This document shows positions 20,168 through 28,428 of a stretch of 64,000 bases of DNA, one piece after another. The position numbers were made by a program, and so were the translations under genes. Below the pieces are notes generated by a model, which did not search any database, was not told where the DNA came from, and saw only the letters and a list, made by a program, of their open reading frames with translations. Position 1 is the stretch's first letter. Every line of letters begins with the position of its first letter. This stretch comes from Elusimicrobiota bacterium (GTDB taxonomy: Bacteria > Elusimicrobiota > Elusimicrobia > Elusimicrobiales > UBA9959), in assembly GCA_009773155.1 (NCBI GenBank), contig WOVA01000013.1, forward strand, positions 1-64,000, in the 5' to 3' direction.

Positions 20168-20817
20168 CCCCCGGGCCCCTGGCCGGAACGGCCGTCCCCC
20201 TCTCCAGCCGCCTCCTTTCCCTGCTGATATACCTTTACATGCGCCTGGTGTACGCCACCGTGCGCCTGGTCACGCCGCCTCCGCCGGAAAAATTCCCGCA
20301 GTCCATCCTCGTCCACTGGCATCACCAGCTCGCCTACTGCATCTGCTCCCATAAAGGCAGCAGGGCGGCCGCGCTGGTAAGCCGCAGTTCAGACGGGGAT
20401 TTCATCAACGGCGCCTTGCGCCTGCTGGGCTACGAGACGGTCCGGGGGTCGAGCAGCAAAGGCGCGGCGCGCGCCCTCATCCTGCTATTGAGAAAAACGG
20501 AAGAAGGTTTTTCAATAGCCCTCACCCCCGATGGCCCCAAGGGCCCGGCGCGCAAGGCCCAGTCCGGAGCGCTGTATCTCGCCCGGAAGACCGGCCTGCC
20601 CATCCTGCCCATCTCCTGTGCCACGGCCTGGCGGATAGTCTTTAATTCCTGGGACAGGTTCAATTTTCCCCTGCCTTTCAGCCGGGCCGCCATAGTCTAC
20701 GGCGAGCCGCTCAAAGTCGCTCCCGGCGACGACCTGGAGGCGGCGGCCCGCGAGCTGGAAGCCCGGCTCGACGGAGCCTGCGCCGAGGCCGGCAGGCTGC
20801 TGGAGGCCGGCAACTGA
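20164..20817 (+). CDS. Lysophospholipid acyltransferase family protein (DUF374)
   Basis: A 217-residue membrane-associated acyltransferase-fold protein. DUF374 features are visible: VHWHHQLAYCICSHKGSRAAALVSRSSDGDFI, LGYETVRGSSSKGAARALILLL and the SIALTPDGPKGPARKAQSGALYLARKTGLPILPIS block. The acceptor is probably lipid A or a phospholipid, as this family is often placed by waaA; here waaA follows with overlapping TGATG. The ATG at 20164 overlaps the previous stop, so I prefer it to the longer frame. Confidence 0.85.
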   Translation: MTPGPLAGTAVPLSSRLLSLLIYLYMRLVYATVRLVTPPPPEKFPQSILVHWHHQLAYCICSHKGSRAAALVSRSSDGDFINGALRLLGYETVRGSSSKGAARALILLLRKTEEGFSIALTPDGPKGPARKAQSGALYLARKTGLPILPISCATAWRIVFNSWDRFNFPLPFSRAAIVYGEPLKVAPGDDLEAAARELEARLDGACAEAGRLLEAGN

Positions 20818-22082
20818 TGGCCCGCCCTCTCTACCTCATCTACAACCTGCTTTCGCCGCTGCTGGCGCTGGTCTTCCTGGCGGGCTTCGCGCTGTCCCCC
20901 CGTCGGCGGCTGCTGGGCAATTTTTTCAGGGAACTGGGCGAGCGCCTCACTCCTTCCATGGAGAAACTGCCCGCGCGGCCGGTCTGGATACACGCGGCCT
21001 CCGTCGGGGAAGTGCGCTCCCTGCCGAAACTGGCCGCCGCGCTGAAAGAGAGAATGCCGGGCGCGCCGCTCCTGATAACCTGCTCTACCTGGGCGGGGCG
21101 GACCGAGGCGCTCAAGCTTACCCCCCACGCCAGGCTGCTGCCGCTGGACTTCTACCCGCTGATGCGCGCTTTCTGCCGCACGGCCAATCCCTCCCTGCTG
21201 CTTATAGCCGAGACCGAGATCTGGCCCGGCCTGGTGCTCTGCTGCCGCCAGCGCGAGGCCAGGATATTCTTCATCAACGCCAGGATGTCGGCGCGCAGCT
21301 TCCGCTCCTACCGCCTGCTCCGCCCCATACTCGCGTGGACGCTCTCGATGGCCGACGGCGTACTGGCCCAGACCCCCGGGGACGCGGAGCGCTACGGGTA
21401 TTTCCTGCCCCCCGGCCGGAAGGCGGAATTGACCGGGAACATAAAGTACGATCTCGTGGAACCCGACGCCTCTAAAGAGGCGGAGATAACGGAGGGACTG
21501 CGCCGGGCCGGTTTCGCTAATAAGCCCGTCTTCTGCGCGGCCAGCACCCACCCGCTCGACGAGGAAGCCGTTCTGCGGGCTTTCACGGTGGCGAGAGAGT
21601 CCCTCCACGACCTCAAGCTGGTACTCGCGCCCAGGCATCCCGAAAGAGCCGGCGACGCGCTCAAGAGCGCGGCCAAGGCGGGCTTAAAGTGCCTTCGCTG
21701 GAAGGACAGGGACTCCTGGAACGGCGAGGCTGACTGTATCCTTATGGACGAGATGGGCTGGCTGGCGGGTTTTTATCCCTTTTGCGAGGCGGTATTCGTG
21801 GGCGGCACCATAGCCCCCGTCGGCGGCCACAACCTGCTCGAACCCGCCGCGGCCGCCCGCCCCGTGTTCTTTGGCCGGAATTACGCCAACGCTTTAACGG
21901 CGGGCAAGGCCCTGCTGGCCTCTGGCGGCGGCTTCCTGGCCGCCGACGGCGGCGAACTGGCCGCCCGGCTCAAAGTCCTGCTCCACTCCCCCACCTTCAC
22001 GGCCACGGCCGGAAAAAAAGCCCTGGAAGCCTTGCGAGGCCTCCAGGGCGCCACCGAAAAAACGCTGCGCGCTATCGGCTGA
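20817..22082 (+). CDS. waaA: 3-deoxy-D-manno-octulosonic acid (Kdo) transferase
   Basis: A 421-residue GT30 glycosyltransferase that adds Kdo from CMP-Kdo onto lipid IVA at the inner membrane. N-terminal membrane segment, then VWIHAASVGEVRSLPKL, LITCSTWAGR, LLIAETEIWPGLVLCC, and the C-terminal GGTIAPVGGHNLLEPAAAARPVFFG. The last 22 codons (KKALEALRGLQGATEKTLRAIG) are duplicated twice downstream within 1.7 kb, marking the left end of an accessory island. CMP-Kdo for this enzyme would come from kdsD, kdsA and kdsB further along the window. Confidence 0.95.
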   Translation: MARPLYLIYNLLSPLLALVFLAGFALSPRRRLLGNFFRELGERLTPSMEKLPARPVWIHAASVGEVRSLPKLAAALKERMPGAPLLITCSTWAGRTEALKLTPHARLLPLDFYPLMRAFCRTANPSLLLIAETEIWPGLVLCCRQREARIFFINARMSARSFRSYRLLRPILAWTLSMADGVLAQTPGDAERYGYFLPPGRKAELTGNIKYDLVEPDASKEAEITEGLRRAGFANKPVFCAASTHPLDEEAVLRAFTVARESLHDLKLVLAPRHPERAGDALKSAAKAGLKCLRWKDRDSWNGEADCILMDEMGWLAGFYPFCEAVFVGGTIAPVGGHNLLEPAAAARPVFFGRNYANALTAGKALLASGGGFLAADGGELAARLKVLLHSPTFTATAGKKALEALRGLQGATEKTLRAIG

Positions 22083-22189
22083 TCCTATTAGATAATGCGG
22101 GACACAAGCTCCAAAGCCCAGCAGGTTTATCTCAAAACACTGAGAGAAATGCCGTCCTGGAAAAAATTCAGCGTGATCGACGGCCTGAA
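22014..22189. repeat. Island repeat unit 1 (waaA 3' end plus small-gene start)
   Basis: Two adjoining blocks: 22014-22090 is the native 3' end of waaA with a hairpin (GCCCTGGA/TCCAGGGC arms), and 22091-22189 is the 5' part of a small gene. Both blocks recur at 22833-22909 and 22928-23026. Confidence 0.9.
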
Positions 22190-22318
22190 TCTCCGAACCT
22201 GAGATCCTGAAAGCGGCGGCCGCCGTCTGGCTTGGCCGGGAACTGGCGGATAAGGTGTATAAGGCGGCGCCCGCCATAGGCCTTTCGGCTCTTACGCAAA
22301 CAACCGCAATCTTGTAGA
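22095..22318 (+). pseudogene. Broken small helical gene, copy 1
   Basis: Begins MRDTSSKAQQVYLKTLREMPSWKKFSVIDGLN and then stops out of frame; a different frame resumes with EPEILKAAAAVWLGRELADKVYKAAPA and ends at 22316-22318. The two pieces look like the start and end of a single small helical protein of a family I know only as hypothetical partners of nucleotidyltransferase-fold genes, with the middle deleted and the frame lost. Copy 2 downstream has the same start but a larger deletion. Confidence 0.6.
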
Positions 22319-22382
22319 ATGAGTATACAGAAGATAGTTGTTCGGCCGGCGGACAGCCAAAGAGATGGAAGAGAAGGTCAAT

Positions 22383-22784
22383 ATGGCGGAGAATAAGAAA
22401 TCAAGGAGCCAGCCGGCCACAAAGGACGATCTGCAGATCGCAAAAACTGGGCTGCAGAACGAAATTCAGGCCGTCAAAACGGAACTGCAGAACGAAATTC
22501 AAGCCGTCAAAACGGAATTAAAATCGGATATCAAGCGGCTGGAAGATATAGTAGGAACCAACACTATTGACATACTGCGCATCAAAGACGATATTCGCGA
22601 TATCCGTGAAACCATGGCGACAAAAGACGATATCAACCGAATACTCGGAGCGATAGACGCTTTCGCGGGCGAAGCCCGTGACCACCGAAGGAAAGATTTG
22701 GAGCGCGGCCATATGATGATGAAGCACGAGGATAAACTCGAGGACCACGAAAGCCGCATCACACTGCTTGAAACCGGAAAATAG
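22383..22784 (+). CDS. Small coiled-coil protein, function unknown
   Basis: A 133-residue charged, almost entirely helical protein with no signal or membrane segment. It contains two tandem 11-residue repeats LQNEIQAVKTE followed by LKSDIKRLEDIVG, and ends in DHESRITLLE. The repeat is also tandem at DNA level (33 bp, one base different). A ribosome binding site GAGAAGG precedes the ATG at 22383. Its lower GC and location between two waaA-end repeats suggest acquisition. The pattern resembles tail or plasmid coiled-coil proteins but nothing specific can be claimed. Confidence 0.6.
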   Translation: MAENKKSRSQPATKDDLQIAKTGLQNEIQAVKTELQNEIQAVKTELKSDIKRLEDIVGTNTIDILRIKDDIRDIRETMATKDDINRILGAIDAFAGEARDHRRKDLERGHMMMKHEDKLEDHESRITLLETGK

Positions 22785-22832
22785 ATGTCATGTCTCCTGA
22801 TTCCACGCTCCCCCTCCACCGCCGTTGCCGAT

Positions 22833-23026
22833 AAAAAAGCCCTGGAAGCCTTGCGAGGCCTCCAGGGCGCCACCGAAAAAACGCTGCGCGCTATCGGCTG
22901 ATCCTATTAAGTAATTTCATATAATCGGATAATGCGGGACACAAGCTCCAAAGCCCAGCAGGTTTATCTCAAAACACTGAGAGAAATGCCGTCCTGGAAA
23001 AAATTCAGCGTGATCGACGGCCTGAA
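22833..23026. repeat. Island repeat unit 2
   Basis: Second copy of the waaA 3' end (22833-22909) and of the small-gene start (22928-23026), separated by 18 extra bases. The bases just left of it still translate as TAVADKKALEAL, recognisably waaA-like but diverged. Confidence 0.9.
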
Positions 23027-23061
23027 CGGGAACTGGCGGATAAGGTGTATAAGGATTTATG
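22932..23061 (+). pseudogene. Broken small helical gene, copy 2
   Basis: Same start as copy 1 (MRDTSSKAQQ to VIDGLN) but a 47-bp stretch kept in copy 1 is missing, so the frame is lost. In the other frame the native C-terminus RELADKVYKDL is still readable and its TGA overlaps the ATG of the nucleotidyltransferase-fold gene, showing that the two once formed a coupled pair. Confidence 0.6.
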
Positions 23062-23631
23062 AACACCCTGGGTCTGCCCGCTTTGAAGACCGTGGTGGAC
23101 GCGTTGGACGCCAACGCGATACCGTATATGCTGGGCGGTTCGTTCGCCAGCTCCTTCTACGGCATACCGAGAGCGACTTTCGACGCGGACCTGGTAGTGG
23201 AGATCTCCCCCGGCGACGCCGGGCGGCTTTATGCTTCCCTAAAAAACGCTTTTTACGCCGATCCGGAGGAAATTTCCCGGGCGGCGGAAAAGTATACCTC
23301 ATTCAACCTGATCCACCTGGAAACGGCTTTCAAGGTGGATATCTTTCCTTTAAAGACGGACGACTATTCAGAACAGGCCTTCGCCCGCCGCATCAGACAG
23401 ACGCTTTCTCCTGAAGACGGAACAGGTCTCTGGCTTCAGGCCCCCGAGGATGTCGTGATAAGCAAACTTTTATGGCATAAACTCGGCGGCGAAGCCTCGG
23501 TGAAACAACCCGCCGATATCGCGGGCGTGCTGAAAACCCAGGCCGGAGCGCTGGACCGCGTATATCTCGGCCTGTGGGTCGAACGCCTGGGCCTTGCGGA
23601 AATCCTTAAAAAAATAGAGCCCGACGCCTGA
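23059..23631 (+). CDS. Nucleotidyltransferase-fold protein (AbiEii/DUF6036-like)
   Basis: A 190-residue protein with the minimal nucleotidyltransferase signature MLGGSFASSFYGIPRATFDADLVVEI (about residues 20-46: GGS, then the Asp-x-Asp metal pair DAD), a third strand with KVDIF (about 92-96) and a helical C-terminal half (EDVVISKLLWHKLGG). Related proteins occur as toxins or as orphan genes with a small helical partner. Here the partner upstream is destroyed, so the enzyme is unpaired. Flanked on both sides by waaA-end repeats. Confidence 0.75.
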   Translation: MNTLGLPALKTVVDALDANAIPYMLGGSFASSFYGIPRATFDADLVVEISPGDAGRLYASLKNAFYADPEEISRAAEKYTSFNLIHLETAFKVDIFPLKTDDYSEQAFARRIRQTLSPEDGTGLWLQAPEDVVISKLLWHKLGGEASVKQPADIAGVLKTQAGALDRVYLGLWVERLGLAEILKKIEPDA

Positions 23632-23672
23632 CCCGGGCCCTCCACTCCCCCGCCTTCCCGGCCATCGCCGGG

Positions 23673-23725
23673 AAAAAAGCCCTGGAAGCCTTGCGAGGCC
23701 TCCAGGGCGCCACCGAAAAAACGCT
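23673..23725. repeat. Island repeat unit 3 (waaA 3' end only)
   Basis: Third copy of the waaA terminal hairpin segment. In frame with it, from about 23640, the sequence reads LHSPAFPAIAGKKALEALRGLQGATEKTLKAVLT, so it is the tail of a diverged waaA copy rather than a simple duplication of the local one. It marks the right end of the island. Confidence 0.85.
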
Positions 23726-23745
23726 TAAAGCGGTTCTAACCTGAA

Positions 23746-26700
23746 TTACTGAAAGGGGCCTCCGTCCGCGGCCGCGAAGTTCCCGGCGGCGGTCCCGGTC
23801 GAGACGACGACCTTTTCCGGACTGCAAGTGCTGCAGTAATAAAGCTGCCCTTTGGCGGTAGGGGTTATGCCCAGGAGCTCCGCCATAGAGCGGGAATAGA
23901 GTCCCAGCGGGCCGGTCATAGTATCCCCGGACTTCGCCACTCCGCCGAGCGCGGACAGAGCCGCAGAAGCCGTGGTCTGGCCGGTGCCCCCCCGGTCCAC
24001 GGCCAACGTGCCTGTAGTATCGCTTATGGCTCTGGTGGCCAGGTTGGCCAAAGAGGAACCGCTCTTGTTCACGGAAGTCCAGGTGACGTTATCAGTACCG
24101 TTTATCGTTATGTTGTCGGGCACGTCAGCGTCCACTATGGCCGAGACCGCGAACACGCCACCGACCGAACTCTGCCTGACGAACTGGTTAGCTCCGCCGG
24201 TAGAAGACAGGTCCGCGCCGGTGCCGCCACGGGCCAACACGAGAGTTCCGGTGGCTAAGTCGCTGGCGCTACGAGTGGCCAGGTTGGCCAAAGAGGAACC
24301 GCTCTTGTTCACGGAAGCCCAGGTGACGTTATCAGTACCGTTTATCGTTATGTTGTCGGGCACGTCAGCGTCCACTATGATGTTGCCGCCGGAGAGAATG
24401 CCGGAAGCGTTGTTCTTGACGAAACCGGCGGAGGAGAAAGCCGATATCGTGAGGCCGTTACCCGAGGCCAGGGTCAGGCCGCCGCCTGAGGCAATCGTCA
24501 TCCTAACGGTGTTATTACTCCTGAATACGACGTCGGCCGCGTTGGTGCTGCCCAGGAAATCGCTGCCACCGACCGAATTGCCCGACCGGCTCCAGACCAG
24601 TCCTATGCCTGCGCCGATTTGTGAGTCCACATAAGCCTTGGTCGCTCCGTCCTGGTTTGTCTGGGGATCGAGCATGTTCCTTACCCGACCGGCGCTGTTC
24701 ATGTTGAGTATGCCAGCCCTCATCAGTATGCCCGAGCTGGTATCCACGCTGTATTCGGTAGCCCCGGAGAACTTGAAGGTCCCGCTGGAGTCCGTCGTTA
24801 TGGCGCCGGTGAAGTCTGCCGGGGCCGTCACGCCCAGGCGCGAGCCGTTATCGGAGAGGATCGCGCTGGCCCCGATGGTATTGGCGTCCGCCCACCTGGT
24901 GACGGCGTTCGCGGAACCGTTCATGGCCGTGGGCACCCCGGTGCCGTTGCCCCTGATCACGCCGGTGAGGGCGGCGCTGGCGGCCAGCGCCGAGGCGCCC
25001 TTGTAAATGATTCCGCCCTGCGCCGCTCCGGAGAGGTCGGCGTTGGAGCCGCCCCGGGTCAGCGCCGTATACTGTTCGGCTGCTATGGTATCGCCGGCGG
25101 ACCAGTACGTGTTGTAGCCGGCCGTCCCGGTCATGGCGGTCATCACGCCGGTGCCGTTGCCCCTGACCATGCCGGTCAGGGTGGAGGCGCCGGTGCCGCC
25201 GGAGGGGACGGTCAGCGGGGTCGCGAGCTGCAGCGCGCCAGTCGTAGTAAAAGTGGATTTAGTGGCGCCGGTGCCGAACTGGGCGTCGCCGTTGACTTCC
25301 AGCTTGGTCTGCGGCGTGGAGGTGCCTATGCCGGTCTTGCCGGCCGTCGCCGTGGAAAGGTACACGTTGCCGGCGATGACGGCCGCCGCGAACTGGACCG
25401 GAGTGGCAGAGCGCTGCACTATGCCGCCGTCCACCACCAGGCTGCCGCCTATAAGAATATCCTCTATGCCGTTGTTCTTGTAGACATCGTCATAGGACGG
25501 GCTGCCTACGAGCAGGTCGCCGCCGCGCACATTCAGCTTGGCCAGCGGCACGGTGGTGCCGATCCCGACGCGGCCGGTATTGTCCACCAGTATACCGTCG
25601 GCGGAGCCCGACTTTATGATGACGCTGCCGCTGCCGCCCAGGCCGGCCTGCACAAGCGCGTCGGAATTACTGGAGACCGAGGAGGCGGAAGTGGCGCTGC
25701 TGGTCAGCATGCTGGAACCGTCGGGGAAGATCAGGGGGCCCGCGGATAAGCGTATGCCGCCGTTTACCGTGAGTCCCCACGTCGGGTCAGCCACCGTGGT
25801 GCTTATTGCGACTTTGCCGCCGGGGCTCACGAAGATCGCGGGATTGCCGGTGGCGGAGGTGGAAATCCAGACCGGACTATTAACGATGCGAAAATAAGCG
25901 GGGTCTATCAGCGCCCGCGTGGTCCCGCCGGCCACAAGGGCGAGGGTGTTGGCGCCCTGGGTCTCTACGCGCGCGGCCTGAACTCCGCCGCGGTACAGGT
26001 TCAACTTGGCGTCGGCGTTGGTGCCGCCTACGATATACACGGCGGCATTGTAGTCGTAGATATCGTCTCCCACCTGGATATAGCGGTCATTGGCCCCCAG
26101 GCCGAAATCGAAGTTCGTCACGCCTACTCCAAAGCGGGAGGACACCGTGGCGGTAGAGAGCCGGACCAGCGTTGAGAAGGTGTTCTCCCCGGTGAAAACA
26201 TTGTTGTCCCAGAGATAGGCCGGCGTGCCGCCGGCCGCGCCCAGTATCCCGCCGGTGACCTGCAGTGTGCCGTATATGGTGGTAGACGACAGCTCTACCG
26301 CGTTGTCGAGGCCGTTGTTGGCCCGGAAGTTCCCCCTCACGTCCAGGGCCGGAACGCCGGCGAGCAGGCCCGAGCCGCTGAAGTAGCCCGACGAAGCTAT
26401 GACGCCGTAGTCGGCGCGCACCGAGCCGCGCACATGCAGTTTCTCCCGCGGGGTATCCGTGCCTACACCTACATTATAGGAGTTCGTCTGCTGCAGGAGG
26501 AGATGGGTGCTGACTGCGGCCCGGACCTCGTTGGCCAGGCCGGTCCAGGTATTATTGTAGCCGCCGATGGAGACGCTCCCCCCGCGCATCCCGGTGGTGG
26601 CGCGCATATTGCCGGAAGCGTAGATCCGTTCCGACGCGAGCGCGGTCGCGCCCACACCGAGATTCCCGGCCGGGGTAAGCCATAGACGGTCGACCCCGTT

Positions 26701-27657
26701 GGTACGGGCTATTATAGTGTTGGTCGTCTCGCCTATGGAGATGTAGTTATTGCCGGAGCCGGTTATCCTGCCGCTGGAAACGTAAAGATTGGCGATAATG
26801 TTGACGTCTCCAGGCGCGTCGCGGCCGTGAAGACCCTCGCTGCCTACGAAGATGGACCCATCCACGTCCAGTTTGCCGTTAGGAATCTGACCGCCGCCGC
26901 CGCTGAAATCGCCTATCCCGAAATTGCCGTTATTGACCATGCGTGCCCTTTCAATGTCGCCTCTTTGTATGACAAGCATCCCGGTGCCGTCGCTGTTGGC
27001 GTCGTATTTTATCCAGGAATCGTCGAAGGCCGAAATATTGCCGGCCGACGCCACGCTGGCCACTATCATGGAACTGCCGTCAGGAAATATCAGGGCCCCG
27101 CCGGGCATAAGCTCTATCGAACCGTTAACCGTCAGCCTGCTGGTAGGGCTGATGGTTCCGATCCCCACGTTGCCCGACGAGGTGGCCAGATAGACGCTAT
27201 AGGCCGCGGTAAGCGAACTGACGGCGACGCTGGCGCCGTCCTCCAGCTTTTTGGCGATATAGGAATAGACCACGCTGTTTATCTTCTCGCGGGGGGAGAG
27301 AGTCTCGCTCTCTATCTCGACCTCCAGGTATTTGTCCGAAGCGGCGGCGAAGATGGAAACGTCAGGGGAGATGGCCGCCGTGAACATGCCCTGCACGGCC
27401 TGCACTTTTATCTCCGGGCTCTGCCAGAGGCAGGGGTTCGCCGCCGGCGCGCCGCAGGTCCCCAGGTTGGCGGCGGTCGGGGAATTGAATATCCTGAAAT
27501 ATATATGCACCGTGCCTGTCACGGGCGAATTGTCGCGTTCCAGGCGGCCCTGGTAGTTGATGGTGCCCGGCGTGGCCCCGGGCGAGATGTCGCCGCCGGA
27601 GGCGGGAGAATAAGCCGCCAGGATGGTGAGAAGAACCGCCGTTATCAGTTTCGCCAT
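23746..27657 (-). CDS. Very large repetitive surface/fibre protein
   Basis: A 1303-residue exported protein with signal peptide MAKLITAVLLTILAAYSPASG, then GTINYQGRLERDNSPVTGTVHIYFRIF, a segment common at the start of such proteins. The body is a long series of beta repeats with GNVGIGTxSP-type turns followed by LTVNG or LxVRG, and LIFPDGSSM. Its last third is phage-fibre-like with GGTG repeats such as RGGTGADLSSTGG and RGGTGQTTASAALSALGG. A 105-bp stretch is duplicated exactly 240 bp apart (24035-24139 and 24275-24379). It ends without a chaperone domain. The start is the MAKLIT codon; the longer frame upstream is a family 2 repeat. Probably an extracellular fibre or adhesin. Confidence 0.75.
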   Translation of the reverse strand: MAKLITAVLLTILAAYSPASGGDISPGATPGTINYQGRLERDNSPVTGTVHIYFRIFNSPTAANLGTCGAPAANPCLWQSPEIKVQAVQGMFTAAISPDVSIFAAASDKYLEVEIESETLSPREKINSVVYSYIAKKLEDGASVAVSSLTAAYSVYLATSSGNVGIGTISPTSRLTVNGSIELMPGGALIFPDGSSMIVASVASAGNISAFDDSWIKYDANSDGTGMLVIQRGDIERARMVNNGNFGIGDFSGGGGQIPNGKLDVDGSIFVGSEGLHGRDAPGDVNIIANLYVSSGRITGSGNNYISIGETTNTIIARTNGVDRLWLTPAGNLGVGATALASERIYASGNMRATTGMRGGSVSIGGYNNTWTGLANEVRAAVSTHLLLQQTNSYNVGVGTDTPREKLHVRGSVRADYGVIASSGYFSGSGLLAGVPALDVRGNFRANNGLDNAVELSSTTIYGTLQVTGGILGAAGGTPAYLWDNNVFTGENTFSTLVRLSTATVSSRFGVGVTNFDFGLGANDRYIQVGDDIYDYNAAVYIVGGTNADAKLNLYRGGVQAARVETQGANTLALVAGGTTRALIDPAYFRIVNSPVWISTSATGNPAIFVSPGGKVAISTTVADPTWGLTVNGGIRLSAGPLIFPDGSSMLTSSATSASSVSSNSDALVQAGLGGSGSVIIKSGSADGILVDNTGRVGIGTTVPLAKLNVRGGDLLVGSPSYDDVYKNNGIEDILIGGSLVVDGGIVQRSATPVQFAAAVIAGNVYLSTATAGKTGIGTSTPQTKLEVNGDAQFGTGATKSTFTTTGALQLATPLTVPSGGTGASTLTGMVRGNGTGVMTAMTGTAGYNTYWSAGDTIAAEQYTALTRGGSNADLSGAAQGGIIYKGASALAASAALTGVIRGNGTGVPTAMNGSANAVTRWADANTIGASAILSDNGSRLGVTAPADFTGAITTDSSGTFKFSGATEYSVDTSSGILMRAGILNMNSAGRVRNMLDPQTNQDGATKAYVDSQIGAGIGLVWSRSGNSVGGSDFLGSTNAADVVFRSNNTVRMTIASGGGLTLASGNGLTISAFSSAGFVKNNASGILSGGNIIVDADVPDNITINGTDNVTWASVNKSGSSLANLATRSASDLATGTLVLARGGTGADLSSTGGANQFVRQSSVGGVFAVSAIVDADVPDNITINGTDNVTWTSVNKSGSSLANLATRAISDTTGTLAVDRGGTGQTTASAALSALGGVAKSGDTMTGPLGLYSRSMAELLGITPTAKGQLYYCSTCSPEKVVVSTGTAAGNFAAADGGPFQ

Positions 27658-27676
27658 AATTGTAGACCCCTGTTCC

Positions 27677-27728
27677 GGCCGGTCGCAGTGCTCCCGGCAC
27701 CGACTGCGGACAATGCCGCCCTTTTCCG
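27677..27728. repeat. Family 2 palindromic element
   Basis: A copy of the 55-bp GGCCGG-ended element, inverted relative to the kdsB copy, filling the gap between the fibre gene and the FlgD-tailed gene. Its right end is diverged. Confidence 0.75.
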
Positions 27729-27733
27729 TTTTA

Positions 27734-28327
27734 TTAGCGCACGATGACAAGCTTGCCTATCTTGACGCTGCCCTCGCCCTCGAGGTGATAAATGTATAGA
27801 CCGCTGGCTACCGTGCGCCCGTTCTCGTTCTTCAGGTCCCAGCCCATGCTGTCGAGATTTCCCGTCTTGGCTATAGTCCTGACCAGCTCCCCCGACAGAG
27901 TGTAAATGCGTATCCTGGCGGTGAGGGTGAGGCGCGTAAAATTGACCCCATTGCAGTCCAGCTTTTTCTTGCAGGGATTGGGATAGGCGTGGGCCGTGCC
28001 CATGTCGAGCTGCGGCGGCCGGGAAGCGTTGATCACGCCCCAGGCCACGGTATAGCGGGAGCCCGAGGAGATGGAGGACCCCATGGAGGACAAAGTGCCC
28101 AGCAGGGAATAGCCCGCGCCGGTCTTGGCCGTCGGGTTGGCCAGGCCGACTATCTCCGTCATCATCATCCGGTACGAGTCGCTGCGCATCAGCGAATAGG
28201 CGGAGTGGAAAAACAGGAAAAGGGCGGCCGCGGCCAAAAGGCCACTCGCAGAGCTCGTGGCACCGATTGCGGCGAATGCCGCCCTGTTCCGGCCAGGCAG
28301 CGTTTTTTTGATAGCGTCCTTCGGCAT
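27734..28327 (-). CDS. Membrane-anchored protein with FlgD-like C-terminal domain
   Basis: A 197-residue protein with one membrane segment (about residues 25-45) and a C-terminal domain of the FlgD/type IX sorting type: AYPNPCKK, LTLTARIRIYTLSGELVRTI, MGWDLKNENGRTVASGLYIYHLEG and a final KLVIVR. The large peptidase ends in the closely similar KVAIVR. ATG 28327 has AAAGGGG before it; a longer frame would need TTG. Residues about 8-24 (LPGRNRAAFAAIGATSSAS) are encoded by an in-frame family 2 element (28240-28294). Lies upstream of the fibre gene and may be co-expressed. Confidence 0.6.
   Translation of the reverse strand: MPKDAIKKTLPGRNRAAFAAIGATSSASGLLAAAALFLFFHSAYSLMRSDSYRMMMTEIVGLANPTAKTGAGYSLLGTLSSMGSSISSGSRYTVAWGVINASRPPQLDMGTAHAYPNPCKKKLDCNGVNFTRLTLTARIRIYTLSGELVRTIAKTGNLDSMGWDLKNENGRTVASGLYIYHLEGEGSVKIGKLVIVR
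28240..28294. repeat. Family 2 palindromic element inside a coding region
   Basis: A full-length 55-bp copy with GGCC ends, encoding the residues just before the membrane segment of the FlgD-tailed protein. The gene remains open through it. Confidence 0.78.
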
Positions 28328-28370
28328 ATCCCCTTTGTCCCCGTATTCTATAATATTTAAACTGCTCAAA

Positions 28371-28379
28371 TGATATAAT
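28371..28379 (+). promoter_or_regulatory. Extended -10 promoter candidate for the LPS core operon
   Basis: TGATATAAT, a consensus extended -10 (TGnTATAAT), 50 bp upstream of the heptosyltransferase start in an AT-rich island that also serves the divergent gene. No good -35 is visible, as expected for an extended -10. Confidence 0.5.
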
Positions 28380-28428
28380 TTCTGTTGTCGGCCGACCCGG
28401 CGCCGGGCAAGGCGCAGTCGTCCCCCCT

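Noticed and set aside
22014-23725. waaA-end repeats as integron attC sites
   Set aside because: No integrase, no attI, and the repeat is waaA coding sequence; the hairpin lacks the R and L box arrangement.
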